From contig OZ024854.1 of assembly GCA_964017155.1 (NCBI GenBank), positions 70,686,047 to 70,750,046 on the forward strand: DNA of 64,000 nucleotides, read 5' to 3'. The stretch comes from Oasisia sp. SBJ-2009 (lineage: Eukaryota > Annelida > Polychaeta > Sabellida > Siboglinidae). The translations under genes and the position numbers were made by a program. The notes beneath the pieces are model-generated. The model was given only the letters and a program-made list of their open reading frames with translations, searched no databases and was not told the DNA's origin. Every line of letters begins with the position of its first letter. The stretch's first letter is position 1. This document shows positions 33,284-48,100 of this stretch, one piece after another.

Positions 33284-34486
33284 TTGATACTTGATTTTGT
33301 TAACTCAATCAATTATAATCATCTTGCGCATATTAATGTTTTATATACAGCGCGTCTTAGCAGACATTTGAGGTCGAAAAGACAGCGTGGTCGGCATAAA
33401 CAAACTGTTTATTGCTCATTCCATATGCACAGCGCAGTAACATGCACCGCTGCGCTTGCGACTGGCACAAATCGCGCTGTCTTTTCGACCTCAAAAGTGT
33501 GCCAAGACGCGCTGTTTATAAAACATAAATACGCGCAAGATGATTATAATTGAATGAATTAATTTAATCAATTATCAAATGTTGGCAAAAATACTGATAT
33601 AATAGCAACATTGAGGTGGGTCCGACTTGTACATAAGTGCCAAATAGTGAAATAGTGACCGCTGCGCTTGCGACTGGCACAAATCGCGCTGTCTTTTCGA
33701 CCTCAAAAGTTTGCCAAGACGCGCTGTTTATAAAACATAAATACGCGCAAGATGATTATAATTGAATGAATTAATTTAATCAATTATCAAATGTTGGCAA
33801 AAATACTGATATAATAGCAACATTGAGGTGGGTCCGACTTGTACATAAGTGCCAAATAGTGAAATACTGAACACAAATTGAGAGTATACGTGCTTTTATG
33901 AGAGAGTGCGCGTGAAAGTACGCGCCCGCAAGAGTAGGCATTCATGTACAAGTCGGGCCCACCTCAATTTTGGTATTATAACTGTATCTTTGCCAATATC
34001 TGATACTTGATTTTGTTAATTCAATCAATTATAATCATCTTGCGCATATTAATGTTTTATATACAGCGCGTCTTAGCAGACTTTTGAGGTCGAAAAGACA
34101 GCGTGGTCGGCATAAACAAACTGTTTATTGCTCATTCCATATGCACCGCTGCGCTTGCGACTGGCACAAATCGCGCTGTCTTTTCGACCTCAACAGTTTG
34201 CCAAGACGCGCTGTTTATAAAACATAAATACGCGCAAGATGATTGTAATTGAACGAATTAATTTAATCAAGTATCAAATGTTGGCAAAAATACTGATATA
34301 ATAGCAACTTTGAGGTGGGTCCGACTTGTACATAAGTGCCAAATAGTGAAATTCTGAACAAAAATTGAGAGTATACGTGCTTTTATGAGAGAGTGCGCGT
34401 GAAGGTACGCGCCCGCAAGAGTAGGCATTAATGTACAAGTCGGGCCCACCTCAATTTTGGTATTATAACTGTATCTTTGCCAATAT
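33284..34486. repeat. 1203-bp module, tandem copy 1
   Basis: A 716-bp interval (with the 212-bp remnant) and a 487-bp unit. The module shares GGCACAAATCG in the 487-bp unit and ATTGAACGAATT near 34250 with the next module, 1203 bp on. ATTAATGTACAAG near 34427 is private. That private change removes a stop and creates a one-off 82-residue minus-strand frame, which I do not regard as a gene. Confidence 0.85.
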
Positions 34487-35689
34487 TTGATACTTGATTT
34501 TGTTAACTCAATCAATTATAATCATCTTGCGCATATTAATGTTTTATATACAGCGCGTCTTAGCAGACATTTGAGGTCGAAAAGACAGCGTGGTCGGCAT
34601 AAACAAACTGTTTATTGCTCATTCCATATGCACAGCGCAGTAACATGCACCGCTGCGCTTGCGACTGGCACAAATCGCGCTGTCTTTTCGACCTCAAAAG
34701 TGTGCCAAGACGCGCTGTTTATAAAACATAAATACGCGCAAGATGATTATAATTGAATGAATTAATTTAATCAATTATCAAATGTTGGCAAAAATACTGA
34801 TATAATAGCAACATTGAGGTGGGTCCGACTTGTACATAAGTGCCAAATAGTGAAATAGTGACCGCTGCGCTTGCGACTGGCACAAATCGCGCTGTCTTTT
34901 CGACCTCAAAAGTTTGCCAAGACGCGCTGTTTATAAAACATAAATACGCGCAAGATGATTATAATTGAATGAATTAATTTAATCAATTATCAAATGTTGG
35001 CAAAAATACTGATATAATAGCAACATTGAGGTGGGTCCGACTTGTACATAAGTGCCAAATAGTGAAATAATGAACACAAATTGAGAGTATACGTGCTTTT
35101 ATGAGAGAGTGCGCGTGAAAGTACGCGCCCGCAAGAGTAGGCATTCATGTACAAGTCGGGCCCACCTCAATTTTGGTATTATAACTGTATCTTTGCCAAT
35201 ATCTGATACTTGATTTTGTTAATTCAATCAATTATAATCATCTTGCGCATATTAATGTTTTATATACAGCGCGTCTTAGCAGACTTTTGAGGTCGAAAAG
35301 ACAGCGTGGTCGGCATAAACAAACTGTTTATTGCTCATTCCATATGCACCGCTGCGCTTGCGACTGGCACAAATCGCGCTGTCTTTTCGACCTCAACAGT
35401 TTGCCAAGACGCGCTGTTTATAAAACATAAATACGCGCAAGATGATTGTAATTGAACGAATTAATTTAATCAAGTATCAAATGTTGGCAAAAATACTGAT
35501 ATAATAGCAACTTTGAGGTGGGTCCGACTTGTACATAAGTGCCAAATAGTGAAATTCTGAACAAAAATTGAGAGTATACGTGCTTTTATGAGAGAGTGCG
35601 CGTGAAGGTACGCGCCCGCAAGAGTAGGCATTCATGTACAAGTCGGGCCCACCTCAATTTTGGTATTATAACTGTATCTTTGCCAATAT
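34487..35689. repeat. 1203-bp module, tandem copy 2
   Basis: Direct tandem copy of 33284-34486 with the shared ATTGAACGAATT (about 35453). A third relative, 43961-45163, carries the same marker near 44930. Private difference: GAAATAATGAAC near 35065. Confidence 0.85.
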
Positions 35690-38600
35690 TTGATACTTGA
35701 TTTTGTTAACTCAATCAATTATAATCATCTTGCGCATATTAATGTTTTATATACAGCGCGTCTTAGCAGACATTTGAGGTCGAAAAGACAGCGTGGTCGG
35801 CATAAACAAACTGTTTATTGCTCATTCCATATGCACAGCGCAGTAACATGCACCGCTGCGCTTGCGACTGGCACAAATCGCGCTGTCTTTTCGACCTCAA
35901 AAGTTTGCCAAGACGCGCTGTTTATAAAACATAAATACGCGCAAGATGATTATAATTGAATGAATTAATTTAATCAATTATCAAATGTTGGCAAAAATAC
36001 TGATATAATAGCAACATTGAGGTGGGTCCGACTTGTACATAAGTGCCAAATAGTGAAATACTGAACACAAATTGAGAGTATAGGTGCTTTTATGAGAGAG
36101 TGCGCGTGAAAGTACGCGACCGCAAGAGTAGGCATTCATGTACAAGTCGGGCCCACCTCAATTTTGGTATTATAACTGTATCTTTGCCAATATTTGATAC
36201 TTGATTTTGTTAATTCAATCAATTATAATCATCTTGCGCATATTAATGTTTTATATACAGCGCGTCTTAGCAGACTTTTGAGGTCGAAAAGACAGCGTGG
36301 TCGGCATAAACAAACTGTTTATTGCTCATTCCATATGCACAGCGCAGTAACATGCACCGCTGCGCTTGCGACTGTCACAAATCGCGCTGTCTTTTCGACC
36401 TCAACAGTTTGCCAAGACGCTGTTTATAAAACATAAATACGCGCAAGATGATTGTAATTGAATGAATTAATTTAATCAAGTATCAAATGTTGGCAAAAAT
36501 ACTGATATAATAGCAACTTTGAGGTGGGTCCGACTTGTACATAAGTGCCAAATAGTGAAATTCTGAAAACAAATTGAGAGTATACGTGCTTTTATGAGAG
36601 AGTGCGCGTGAAAGTACGCGCCCGCAAGTGTAGGCATTTATGTACAAGTCGGGCCCACCTCAATGTTGGTATTATAACTGTATCTTTGCCAATATTTAAT
36701 ACTTGATTTTGTTAACTCAATCAATTATAATCATCTTGCGCATATTAATGTTTTATATACAGCGCGTCTTAGCAGACATTTGAGGTCGAAAAGACAGCGT
36801 GGTCGGCATAAACAAACTGTTTATTGCTCATTCCATATGCACAGCGCAGTAACATGCACCGCTGCGCTTGCGACTGGCACAAATCGCGCTGTCTTTTCGA
36901 CCTCAACCGTTTGCCAAGACGCGCTGTTTATACAACATAAATACGCGCAAGATGATTATAATTGAATGAATTAATTTAATCAATTATCAAATGTTGGCCA
37001 AAAATAGTGATATAATAGCAACATTGAGGTGGGTCCGACTTGTACATAAGTGCCAAATAGTGAAATTCTGAACAAAAATTGAGAGTATACGTGCTTTTAT
37101 GAGAGAGTGCGCGTGAAGGTACGCGCCCGCAAGAGTAGGCATTCATGTACAAGTCGGGCCCACCTCAATTTTGGTATTATAACTGTATTTTTGCCAATAT
37201 TTGATACTTGATTTTGTTAATTCAATCAATTATAACCATCTTGCGCATATTAATGTTTTATATACAGCGCGTCTTAGCAGACTTTTGAGGTCGAAAAGAC
37301 AGCGTGGTCGGCATAAACAAACTGTTTATTGCTCATTCCATATGCACAGCGCAGTAACATGCACCGCTGCGCTTGCGACTGTCACAAATCGCGCTGTCTT
37401 TTCGACCTCAACAGTTTGCCAAGACGCGCTGTTTATAAAACATAAATACGCGCAAGATGATTGTAATTGAATGAATTAATTTAATCAAGTATCAAATGTT
37501 GGCAAAAATACTGATATAATAGCAACTTTGAGGTGGGTCCGACTTGTACATAAGTGCCAAATAGTGAAATTCTGAACAAAAATTGAGAGTATACGTGCTT
37601 TTATGAGAGAGTGCGCGTGAAGGTACGCGCCCGCAAGAGTAGGCATTCATGTACAAGTCGGGCCCACCTCAATTTTGGTATTATAACTGTATTTTTGCCA
37701 ATATTTGATACTTGATTTTGTTAATTCAATCAATTATAATCATCTTGCGCATATTAATGTTTTATATACAGCGCGTCTTAGCAGACTTTTGAGGTCGAAA
37801 AGACAGCGTGGTCGGCATAAACAAACTGTTTATTGCTCATTCCATATGCACAGCGCAGTAACATGCACCGCTGCGCTTGCGACTGTCACAAATCGCGCTG
37901 TCTTTTCGACCTCAACAGTTTGCCAAGACGCGCTGTTTATAAAACATAAATACGCGCAAGATGATTGTAATTGAATGAATTAATTTAATCAAGTATCAAA
38001 TGTTGGCAAAAATACTGATATAATAGCAACTTTGAGGTGGGTCTGACTTGTACATAAGTGCCAAATAGTGAAATTCTGAACACAAATTGAGAGTATACGT
38101 GCTTTTATGAGAGAGTGCGCGTGAAGGTACGCGCCCGCAAGAGTAGGCATTCATGTACAAGTCGGGCCCACCTCAATTTTGGTATTATAACTGTATCTTT
38201 GCCAATATTTGATACTTGATTTTGTTAACTCAATCAATTATAATCATCTTGCGCATATTAATGTTTTATATACAGCGCGTCTTAGCAGACATTTGAGGTC
38301 GAAAAGACAGCGTGGTCGGCATAAACAAACTGTTTATTGCTCATTCCATATGCACAGCGCAGTAACATGCACCGCTGCGCTTGCGACTGGCACAAATCGC
38401 GCTGTCTTTTCGACCTCAAAAGTTTGCCAAGACGCGCTGTTTATAAAACATAAATACGCGCAAGATGATTATAATTGAATGAATTAATTTAATCAATTAT
38501 CAAATGTTGGCAAAAATACTGATATAATAGCAACATTGAGGTGGGTCCGACTTGTACATAAGTGCCAAATAGTGAAATACTGAACACAAATTGAGAGTAT

Positions 38601-39216
38601 ACGTGCTTTTATGAGAGAGTGCGCGTGAAAGTACGCGCCCGCAAGAGTAGGCATTCATGTACAAGTCGGGCCCACCTCAATTTTGGTATTATAACTGTAT
38701 CTTTGCCAATATTTGATACTTGATTTTGTTAATTCAATCAATTATAATCATCTTGCGCATATTAATGTTTTATATACAGCGCGTCTTAGCAGACTTTTGA
38801 GGTCGAAAAGACAGCGTGGTCGGCATAAACAAACTGTTTATTGCTCATTCCATATGCACAGCGCAGTAACATGCACCGCTGCGCTTGCGACTGTCACAAA
38901 TCGCGCTGTCTTTTCGACCTCAACAGTTTGCCAAGACGCGCTGTTTATAAAACATAAATACGCGCAAGATGATTATAATTGAATGAATTAATTTAATCAA
39001 TTATCAAATGTTGGCAAAAATACTGATATAATAGCAACATTGAGGTGGGTCCGACTTGTATATAAGTGCCAAATAGTGAAATACTGAACACAAATTGAGA
39101 GTATAGGTGCTTTTATGAGAGAGTGCGCGTGAAAGTACGCGACCGCAAGAGTAGGCATTCATGTACAAGTCGGGCCCACCTCAATTTTGGTATTATAACT
39201 GTATCTTTGCCAATAT
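35690..39216. repeat. 3023-bp higher-order repeat, copy 1 (with leading unit)
   Basis: After a 504-bp unit at 35690, the block 36194-39216 has intervals 502, 505, 504, 504, 504 and 504. The 505-bp unit at 36696 carries three linked markers: ATATTTAATAC, CAACCGTTTG (about 36904) and TATACAAC (about 36929). All recur 3023 bp later, and GGCCAAAAATAGTG follows in both. Matching extends from about 36000 to about 38400. Confidence 0.85.
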
Positions 39217-42200
39217 TTGATACTTGATTTTGTTAATTCAATCAATTATAATCATCTTGCGCATATTAATGTTTTATATACAGCGCGTCTTAGCAGACTT
39301 TTGAGGTCGAAAAGACAGCGTGGTCGGCATAAACAAACTGTTTATTGCTCATTCCATATGCACAGCGCAGTAACATGCACCGCTGCGCTTGCGACTGTCA
39401 CAAATCGCGCTGTCTTTTCGACCTCAACAGTTTGCCAAGACGCTGTTTATAAAACATAAATACGCGCAAGATGATTGTAATTGAATGAATTAATTTAATC
39501 AAGTATCAAATGTTGGCAAAAATACTGATATAATAGCAACTTTGAGGTGGGTCCGACTTGTACATAAGTGCCAAATAGTGAAATTCTGAAAACAAATTGA
39601 GAGTATACGTGCTTTTATGAGAGAGTGCGCGTGAAAGTACGCGCCCGCAAGTGTAGGCATTTATGTACAAGTCGGGCCCACCTCAATGTTGGTATTATAA
39701 CTGTATCTTTGCCAATATTTAATACTTGATTTTGTTAACTCAATCAATTATAATCATCTTGCGCATATTAATGTTTTATATACAGCGCGTCTTAGCAGAC
39801 ATTTGAGGTCGAAAAGACAGCGTGGTCGGCATAAACAAACTGTTTATTGCTCATTCCATATGCACAGCGCAGTAACATGCACCGCTGCGCTTGCGACTGG
39901 CACAAATCGCGCTGTCTTTTCGACCTCAACCGTTTGCCAAGACGCGCTGTTTATACAACATAAATACGCGCAAGATGATTATAATTGAATGAATTAATTT
40001 AATCAATTATCAAATGTTGGCCAAAAATAGTGATATAATAGCAACATTGAGGTGGGTCCGACTTGTACATAAGTGCCAAATAGTGAAATTCTGAACAAAA
40101 ATTGAGAGTATACGTGCTTTTATGAGAGAGTGCGCGTGAAGGTACGCGCCCGCAAGAGTAGGCATTCATGTACAAGTCGGGCCCACCTCAATTTTGGTAT
40201 TATAACTGTATTTTTGCCAATATTTGATACTTGATTTTGTTAATTCAATCAATTATAATCATCTTGCGCATATTAATGTTTTATATACAGCGCGTCTTAG
40301 CAGACTTTTGAGGTCGAAAAGACAGCGTGGTCGGCATAAACAAACTGTTTATTGCTCATTCCATATGCACAGCGCAGTAACATGCACCGCTGCGCTTGCG
40401 ACTGTCACAAATCGCGCTGTCTTTTCGACCTCAACAGTTTGCCAAGACGCGCTGTTTATAAAACATAAATACGCGCAAGATGATTGTAATTGAATGAATT
40501 AATTTAATCAAGTATCAAATGTTGGCAAAAATACTGATATAATAGCAACTTTGAGGTGGGTCCGACTTGTACATAAGTGCCAAATAGTGAAATTCTGAAC
40601 AAAAATTGAGAGTATACGTGCTTTTATGAGAGAGTGCGCGTGAAGGTACGCGCCCGCAAGAGTAGGCATTCATGTACAAGTCGGGCCCACCTCAATTTTG
40701 GTATTATAACTGTATTTTTGCCAATATTTGATACTTGATTTTGTTAATTCAATCAATTATAATCATCTTGCGCATATTAATGTTTTATATACAGCGCGTC
40801 TTAGCAGACTTTTGAGGTCGAAAAGACAGCGTGGTCGGCATAAACAAACTGTTTATTGCTCATTCCATATGCACAGCGCAGTAACATGCACCGCTGCGCT
40901 TGCGACTGTCACAAATCGCGCTGTCTTTTCGACCTCAACAGTTTGCCAAGACGCGCTGTTTATAAAACATAAATACGCGCAAGATGATTGTAATTGAATG
41001 AATTAATTTAATCAAGTATCAAATGTTGGCAAAAATACTGATATAATAGCAACTTTGAGGTGGGTCCGACTTGTACATAAGTGCCAAATAGTGAAATTCT
41101 GAACACAAATTGAGAGTATACGTGCTTTTATGAGAGAGTGCGCGTGAAGGTACGCGCCCGCAAGAGTAGGCATTCATGTACAAGTCGGGCCCACCTCAAT
41201 TTTGGTATTATAACTGTATCTTTGCCAATATTTGATACTTGATTTTGTTAACTCAATTAATTATAACCATCTTGCGCATATTAATGTTTTATATACAGCG
41301 CGTCTTAGCAGACATTTGAGGTCGAAAAGACAGCGTGGTCGGCATAAACAAACTGTTTATTGCTCATTCCATATGCACAGCGCAGTAACATGCACCGCTG
41401 CGCTTGCGACTGGCACAAATCGCGCTGTCTTTTCGAACTCAACAGTTTGCCAAGACGCTGTTTATAAAACATAAATACGCGCAAGATGATTGTAATTGAA
41501 TGAATTAATTTAATCAAGTATCAAATGTTGGCAAAAATACTGATATAATAGCAACTTTGAGGTGGTTCCGACTTGTACATAAGTGCCAAATAGTGAAATT
41601 CTGAAAACAAATTGAGAGTATACGTGCTTTTATGAGAGAGTGCGCGTGAAGGTACGCGCCCGCAAGTGTAGGCATTTATGTACAAGTCGGGCCCACCTCA
41701 ATGTTGGTATTATAAATGTATCTTTGCCAATATTTGATACTTGATTTTGTTAACTCAATCAATTATAATCATCTTGCGCATATTAATGTTTTATATACAG
41801 CGCGTCTTAGCAGACATTTGAGGTCGAAAAGACAGCGTGGTCGGCATAAACAAACTGTTTATTGCTCATTCCATATGCACAGCGCAGTAACATGCACCGC
41901 TGCGCTTGCGACTGGCACAAATCGCGCTGTCTTTTCGACCTCAAAAGTGTGCCAAGACGCGCTGTTTATAAAACATAAATACGCGCAAGATGATTATAAT
42001 TGAATGAATTAATTTAATCAATTATCAAATGTTGGCCAAAAATAGTGATATAATAGCAACATTGAGGTGGGTCCGACTTGTACATAAGTGCCAAATAGTG
42101 AAATAGTGACCGCTGCGCTTGCGACTGGCACAAATCGCGCTGTCTTTTCGACCTCAAAAGTTTGCCAAGACGCGCTGTTTATAAAACATAAATACGCGCA

Positions 42201-43960
42201 AGATGATTATAATTGAATGAATTAATTTAATCAATTATCAAATGTTGGCAAAAATACTGATATAATAGCAACATTGAGGTGGGTCCGACTTGTACATAAG
42301 TGCCAAATAGTGAAATACTGAACACAAATTGAGAGTATACGTGCTTTTATGAGAGAGTGCGCGTGAAAGTACGCGCCCGCAAGAGTAGGCATTCATGTAC
42401 AAGTCGGGCCCACCTCAATTTTGGTATTATAACTGTATCTTTGCCAATATCTGATACTTGATTTTGTTAATTCAATCAATTATAATCATCTTGCGCATAT
42501 TAATGTTTTATATACAGCGCGTCTTAGCAGACTTTTGAGGTCGAAAAGACAGCGTGGTCGGCATAAACAAACTGTTTATTGCTCATTCCATATGCACAGC
42601 GCAGTAACATGCACCGCTGCGCTTGCGACTGTCACAAATCGCGCTGTCTTTTCGACCTCAACAGTTTGCCAAGACGCGCTGTTTATAAAACATAAATACG
42701 CGCAAGATGATTATAATTGAATGAATTAATTTAATCAATTATCAAATGTTGGCAAAAATACTGATATAATAGCAACATTGAGGTGGGTCCGACTTGTACA
42801 TAAGTGCCAAATAGTGAAATACTGAACACAAATTGAGAGTATAGGTGCTTTTATGAGAGAGTGCGCGTGAAAGTACGCGACCGCAAGAGTAGGCATTCAT
42901 GTACAAGTCGGGCCCACCTCAATTTTGGTATTATAACTGTATCTTTGCCAATATTTGATACTTGATTTTGTTAATTCAATCAATTATAATCATCTTGCGC
43001 ATATTAATGTTTTATATACAGCGCGTCTTAGCAGACTTTTGAGGTCGAAAAGACAGCGTGGTCGGCATAAACAAACTGTTTATTGCTCATTCCATATGCA
43101 CAGCGCAGTAACATGCACCGCTGCGCTTGCGACTGTCACAAATCGCGCTGTCTTTTCGACCTCAACAGTTTGCCAAGACGCGCTGTTTATAAAACATAAA
43201 TACGCGCAAGATGATTGTAATTGAATGAATTAATTTAATCAAGTATCAAATGTTGGCAAAAATACTGATATAATAGCAACTTTGAGGTGGGTCCGACTTG
43301 TACATAAGTGCCAAATAGTGAAATTCTGAACAAAAATTGAGAGTATACGTGCTTTTATGAGAGAGTGCGCGTGAAGGTACGCGCCCGCAAGAGTAGGCAT
43401 TCATGTACAAGTCGGGCCCACCTCAATTTTGGTATTATAACTGTATCTTTGCCAATATTTGATACTTGATTTTGTTAACTCAATCAATTATAATCATCTT
43501 GCGCATATTAATGTTTTATATACAGCGCGTCTTAGCAGACATTTGAGGTCGAAAAGACAGCGTGGTCGGCATAAACAAACTGTTTATTGCTCATTCCATA
43601 TGCACAGCGCAGTAACATGCACCGCTGCGCTTGCGACTGGCACAAATCGCGCTGTCTTTTCGACCTCAACAGTTTGCCAAGACGCTGTTTATAAAACATA
43701 AATACGCGCAAGATGATTGTAATTGAATGAATTAATTTAATCAAGTATCAAATGTTGGCAAAAATACTGATATAATAGCAACTTTGAGGTGGGTCCGACT
43801 TGTACATAAGTGCCAAATAGTGAAATTCTGAAAACAAATTGAGAGTATACGTGCTTTTATGAGAGAGTGCGCGTGAAGGTACGCGCCCGCAAGTGTAGGC
43901 ATTTATGTACAAGTCGGGCCCACCTCAATGTTGGTATTATAACTGTATCTTTGCCAATAT
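39217..43960. repeat. 3023-bp copy 2 and start of the 6955-bp duplication
   Basis: Intervals are 502, 505, 504, 504, 502, 717, 504, 504 and 502. The unit at 41232 carries CTCAATTAATTATAACC. The next unit begins TATAAATGTATC near 41711. Units from 38209 to about 42950 have the same order as 45164 to 49909. The 42451 unit keeps the CTG start mark of 487-bp units but has the full 504-bp spacer B, a recombinant form. Confidence 0.82.
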
Positions 43961-45163
43961 TTGATACTTGATTTTGTTAACTCAATCAATTATAATAATC
44001 TTGCGCATATTAATGTTTTATATACAGCGCGTCTTAGCAGACATTTGAGGTCGAAAAGACAGCGTGGTCGGCATAAACAAACTGTTTATTGCTCATTCCA
44101 TATGCACAGCGCAGTAACATGCACCGCTGCGCTTGCGACTGGCACAAATCGCGCTGTCTTTTCGACCTCAAAAGTGTGCCAAGACGCGCTGTTTATAAAA
44201 CATAAATACGCGCAAGATGATTATAATTGAATGAATTAATTTAATCAATTATCAAATGTTGGCAAAAATACTGATATAATAGCAACATTGAGGTGGGTCC
44301 GACTTGTACATAAGTGCCAAATAGTGAAATAGTGACCGCTGCGCTTGCGACTGGCACAAATCGCGCTGTCTTTTCGACCTCAAAAGTTTGCCAAGACGCG
44401 CTGTTTATAAAACATAAATACGCGCAAGATGATTATAATTGAATGAATTAATTTAATCAATTATCAAATGTTGGCAAAAATACTGATATAATAGCAACTT
44501 TGAGGTGGGTCCGACTTGTACATAAGTGCCAAATAGTGAAATACTGAACACAAATTGAGAGTATACGTGCTTTTATGAGAGAGTGCGCGTGAAAGTACGC
44601 GCCCGCAAGAGTAGGCATTCATGTACAAGTCGGGCCCACCTCAATTTTGGTATTATAACTGTATCTTTGCCAATATCTGATACTTGATTTTGTTAATTCA
44701 ATCAATTATAATCATCTTGCGCATATTAATGTTTTATATACAGCGCGTCTTAGCAGACTTTTGAGGTCGAAAAGACAGCGTGGTCGGCATAAACAAACTG
44801 TTTATTGCTCATTCCATATGCACCGCTGCGCTTGCGACTGGCACAAATCGCGCTGTCTTTTCGACCTCAACAGTTTGCCAAGACGCGCTGTTTATAAAAC
44901 ATAAATACGCGCAAGATGATTGTAATTGAACGAATTAATTTAATCAAGTATCAAATGTTGGCAAAAATACTGATATAATAGCAACTTTGAGGTGGGTCCG
45001 ACTTGTACATAAGTGCCAAATAGTGAAATTCTGAACAAAAATTGAGAGTATACGTGCTTTTATGAGAGAGTGCGCGTGAAGGTACGCGCCCGCAAGAGTA
45101 GGCATTCATGTACAAGTCGGGCCCACCTCAATTTTGGTATTATAACTGTATCTTTGCCAATAT
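43961..45163. repeat. 1203-bp module, third copy
   Basis: A 716-bp interval (junction 44335/44336) followed by a 487-bp unit at 44677. It has the GGCACAAATCG and ATTGAACGAATT markers of the 33284-35689 pair, about 9474 bp away from the second copy. A private AACTTTGAGG replaces AACATTGAGG near 44496. Confidence 0.82.
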
Positions 45164-48100
45164 TTGATACTTGATTTTGTTAACTCAATCAATTATAATC
45201 ATCTTGCGCATATTAATGTTTTATATACAGCGCGTCTTAGCAGACATTTGAGGTCGAAAAGACAGCGTGGTCGGCATAAACAAACTGTTTATTGCTCATT
45301 CCATATGCACAGCGCAGTAACATGCACCGCTGCGCTTGCGACTGGCACAAATCGCGCTGTCTTTTCGACCTCAAAAGTTTGCCAAGACGCGCTGTTTATA
45401 AAACATAAATACGCGCAAGATGATTATAATTGAATGAATTAATTTAATCAATTATCAAATGTTGGCAAAAATACTGATATAATAGCAACATTGAGGTGGG
45501 TCCGACTTGTACATAAGTGCCAAATAGTGAAATACTGAACACAAATTGAGAGTATACGTGCTTTTATGAGAGAGTGCGCGTGAAAGTACGCGCCCGCAAG
45601 AGTAGGCATTCATGTACAAGTCGGGCCCACCTCAATTTTGGTATTATAACTGTATCTTTGCCAATATTTGATACTTGATTTTGTTAATTCAATCAATTAT
45701 AATCATCTTGCGCATATTAATGTTTTATATACAGCGCGTCTTAGCAGACTTTTGAGGTCGAAAAGACAGCGTGGTCGGCATAAACAAACTGTTTATTGCT
45801 CATTCCATATGCACAGCGCAGTAACATGCACCGCTGCGCTTGCGACTGTCACAAATCGCGCTGTCTTTTCGACCTCAACAGTTTGCCAAGACGCGCTGTT
45901 TATAAAACATAAATACGCGCAAGATGATTATAATTGAATGAATTAATTTAATCAATTATCAAATGTTGGCAAAAATACTGATATAATAGCAACATTGAGG
46001 TGGGTCCGACTTGTACATAAGTGCCAAATAGTGAAATACTGAACACAAATTGAGAGTATAGGTGCTTTTATGAGAGAGTGCGCGTGAAAGTACGCGACCG
46101 CAAGAGTAGGCATTCATGTACAAGTCGGGCCCACCTCAATTTTGGTATTATAACTGTATCTTTGCCAATATTTGATACTTGATTTTGTTAATTCAATCAA
46201 TTATAATCATCTTGCGCATATTAATGTTTTATATACAGCGCGTCTTAGCAGACTTTTGAGGTCGAAAAGACAGCGTGGTCGGCATAAACAAACTGTTTAT
46301 TGCTCATTCCATATGCACAGCGCAGTAACATGCACCGCTGCGCTTGCGACTGTCACAAATCGCGCTGTCTTTTCGACCTCAACAGTTTGCCAAGACGCTG
46401 TTTATAAAACATAAATACGCGCAAGATGATTGTAATTGAATGAATTAATTTAATCAAGTATCAAATGTTGGCAAAAATACTGATATAATAGCAACTTTGA
46501 GGTGGGTCCGACTTGTACATAAGTGCCAAATAGTGAAATTCTGAAAACAAATTGAGAGTATACGTGCTTTTATGAGAGAGTGCGCGTGAAAGTACGCGCC
46601 CGCAAGTGTAGGCATTTATGTACAAGTCGGGCCCACCTCAATGTTGGTATTATAACTGTATCTTTGCCAATATTTGATACTTGATTTTGTTAACTCAATC
46701 AATTATAATCATCTTGCGCATATTAATGTTTTATATACAGCGCGTCTTAGCAGACATTTGAGGTCGAAAAGACAGCGTGGTCGGCATAAACAAACTGTTT
46801 ATTGCTCATTCCATATGCACAGCGCAGTAACATGCACCGCTGCGCTTGCGACTGGCACAAATCGCGCTGTCTTTTCGACCTCAACAGTTTGCCAAGACGC
46901 GCTGTTTATACAACATAAATACGCGCAAGATGATTATAATTGAATGAATTAATTTAATCAATTATCAAATGTTGGCCAAAAATAGTGATATAATAGCAAC
47001 ATTGAGGTGGGTCCGACTTGTACATAAGTGCCAAATAGTGAAATTCTGAACAAAAATTGAGAGTATACGTGCTTTTATGAGAGAGTGCGCGTGAAGGTAC
47101 GCGCCCGCAAGAGTAGGCATTCATGTACAAGTCGGGCCCACCTCAATTTTGGTATTATAACTGTATTTTTGCCAATATTTGATACTTGATTTTGTTAATT
47201 CAATCAATTATAATCATCTTGCGCATATTAATCTTTTATATACAGCGCGTCTTAGCAGACTTTTGAGGTCGAAAAGACAGCGTGGTCGGCATAAACAAAC
47301 TGTTTATTGCTCATTCCATATGCACAGCGCAGTAACATGCACCGCTGCGCTTGCGACTGTCACAAATCGCGCTGTCTTTTCGACCTCAACAGTTTGCCAA
47401 GACGCGCTGTTTATAAAACATAAATACGCGCAAGATGATTGTAATTGAATGAATTAATTTAATCAAGTATCAAATGTTGGCAAAAATACTGATATAATAG
47501 CAACTTTGAGGTGGGTCCGACTTGTACATAAGTGCCAAATAGTGAAATTCTGAACAAAAATTGAGAGTATACGTGCTTTTATGAGAGAGTGCGCGTGAAG
47601 GTACGCGCCCGCAAGAGTAGGCATTCATGTACAAGTCGGGCCCACCTCAATTTTGGTATTATAACTGTATCTTTGCCAATATTTGATACTTGATTTTGTT
47701 AATTCAATCAATTATAATCATCTTGCGCATATTAATGTTTTATATACAGCGCGTCTTAGCAGACTTTTGAGGTCGAAAAGACAGCGTGGTCGGCATAAAC
47801 AAACTGTTTATTGCTCATTCCATATGCACAGCGCAGTAACATGCACCGCTGCGCTTGCGACTGTCACAAATCGCGCTGTCTTTTCGACCTCAACAGTTTG
47901 CCAAGACGCGCTGTTTATAAAACATAAATACGCGCAAGATGATTGTAATTGAATGAATTAATTTAATCAAGTATCAAATGTTGGCAAAAATACTGATATA
48001 ATAGCAACTTTGAGGTGGGTCCGACTTGTACATAAGTGCCAAATAGTGAAATTCTGAACACAAATTGAGAGTATACGTGCTTTTATGAGAGAGTGCGCGT

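Noticed and set aside
34267..34515. An 82-residue minus-strand frame
   Set aside because: It exists only because private base changes in one unit (ATTGAACGAATT, ATTAATGTAC) open the frame. It lies wholly in satellite sequence with no recognisable domain.
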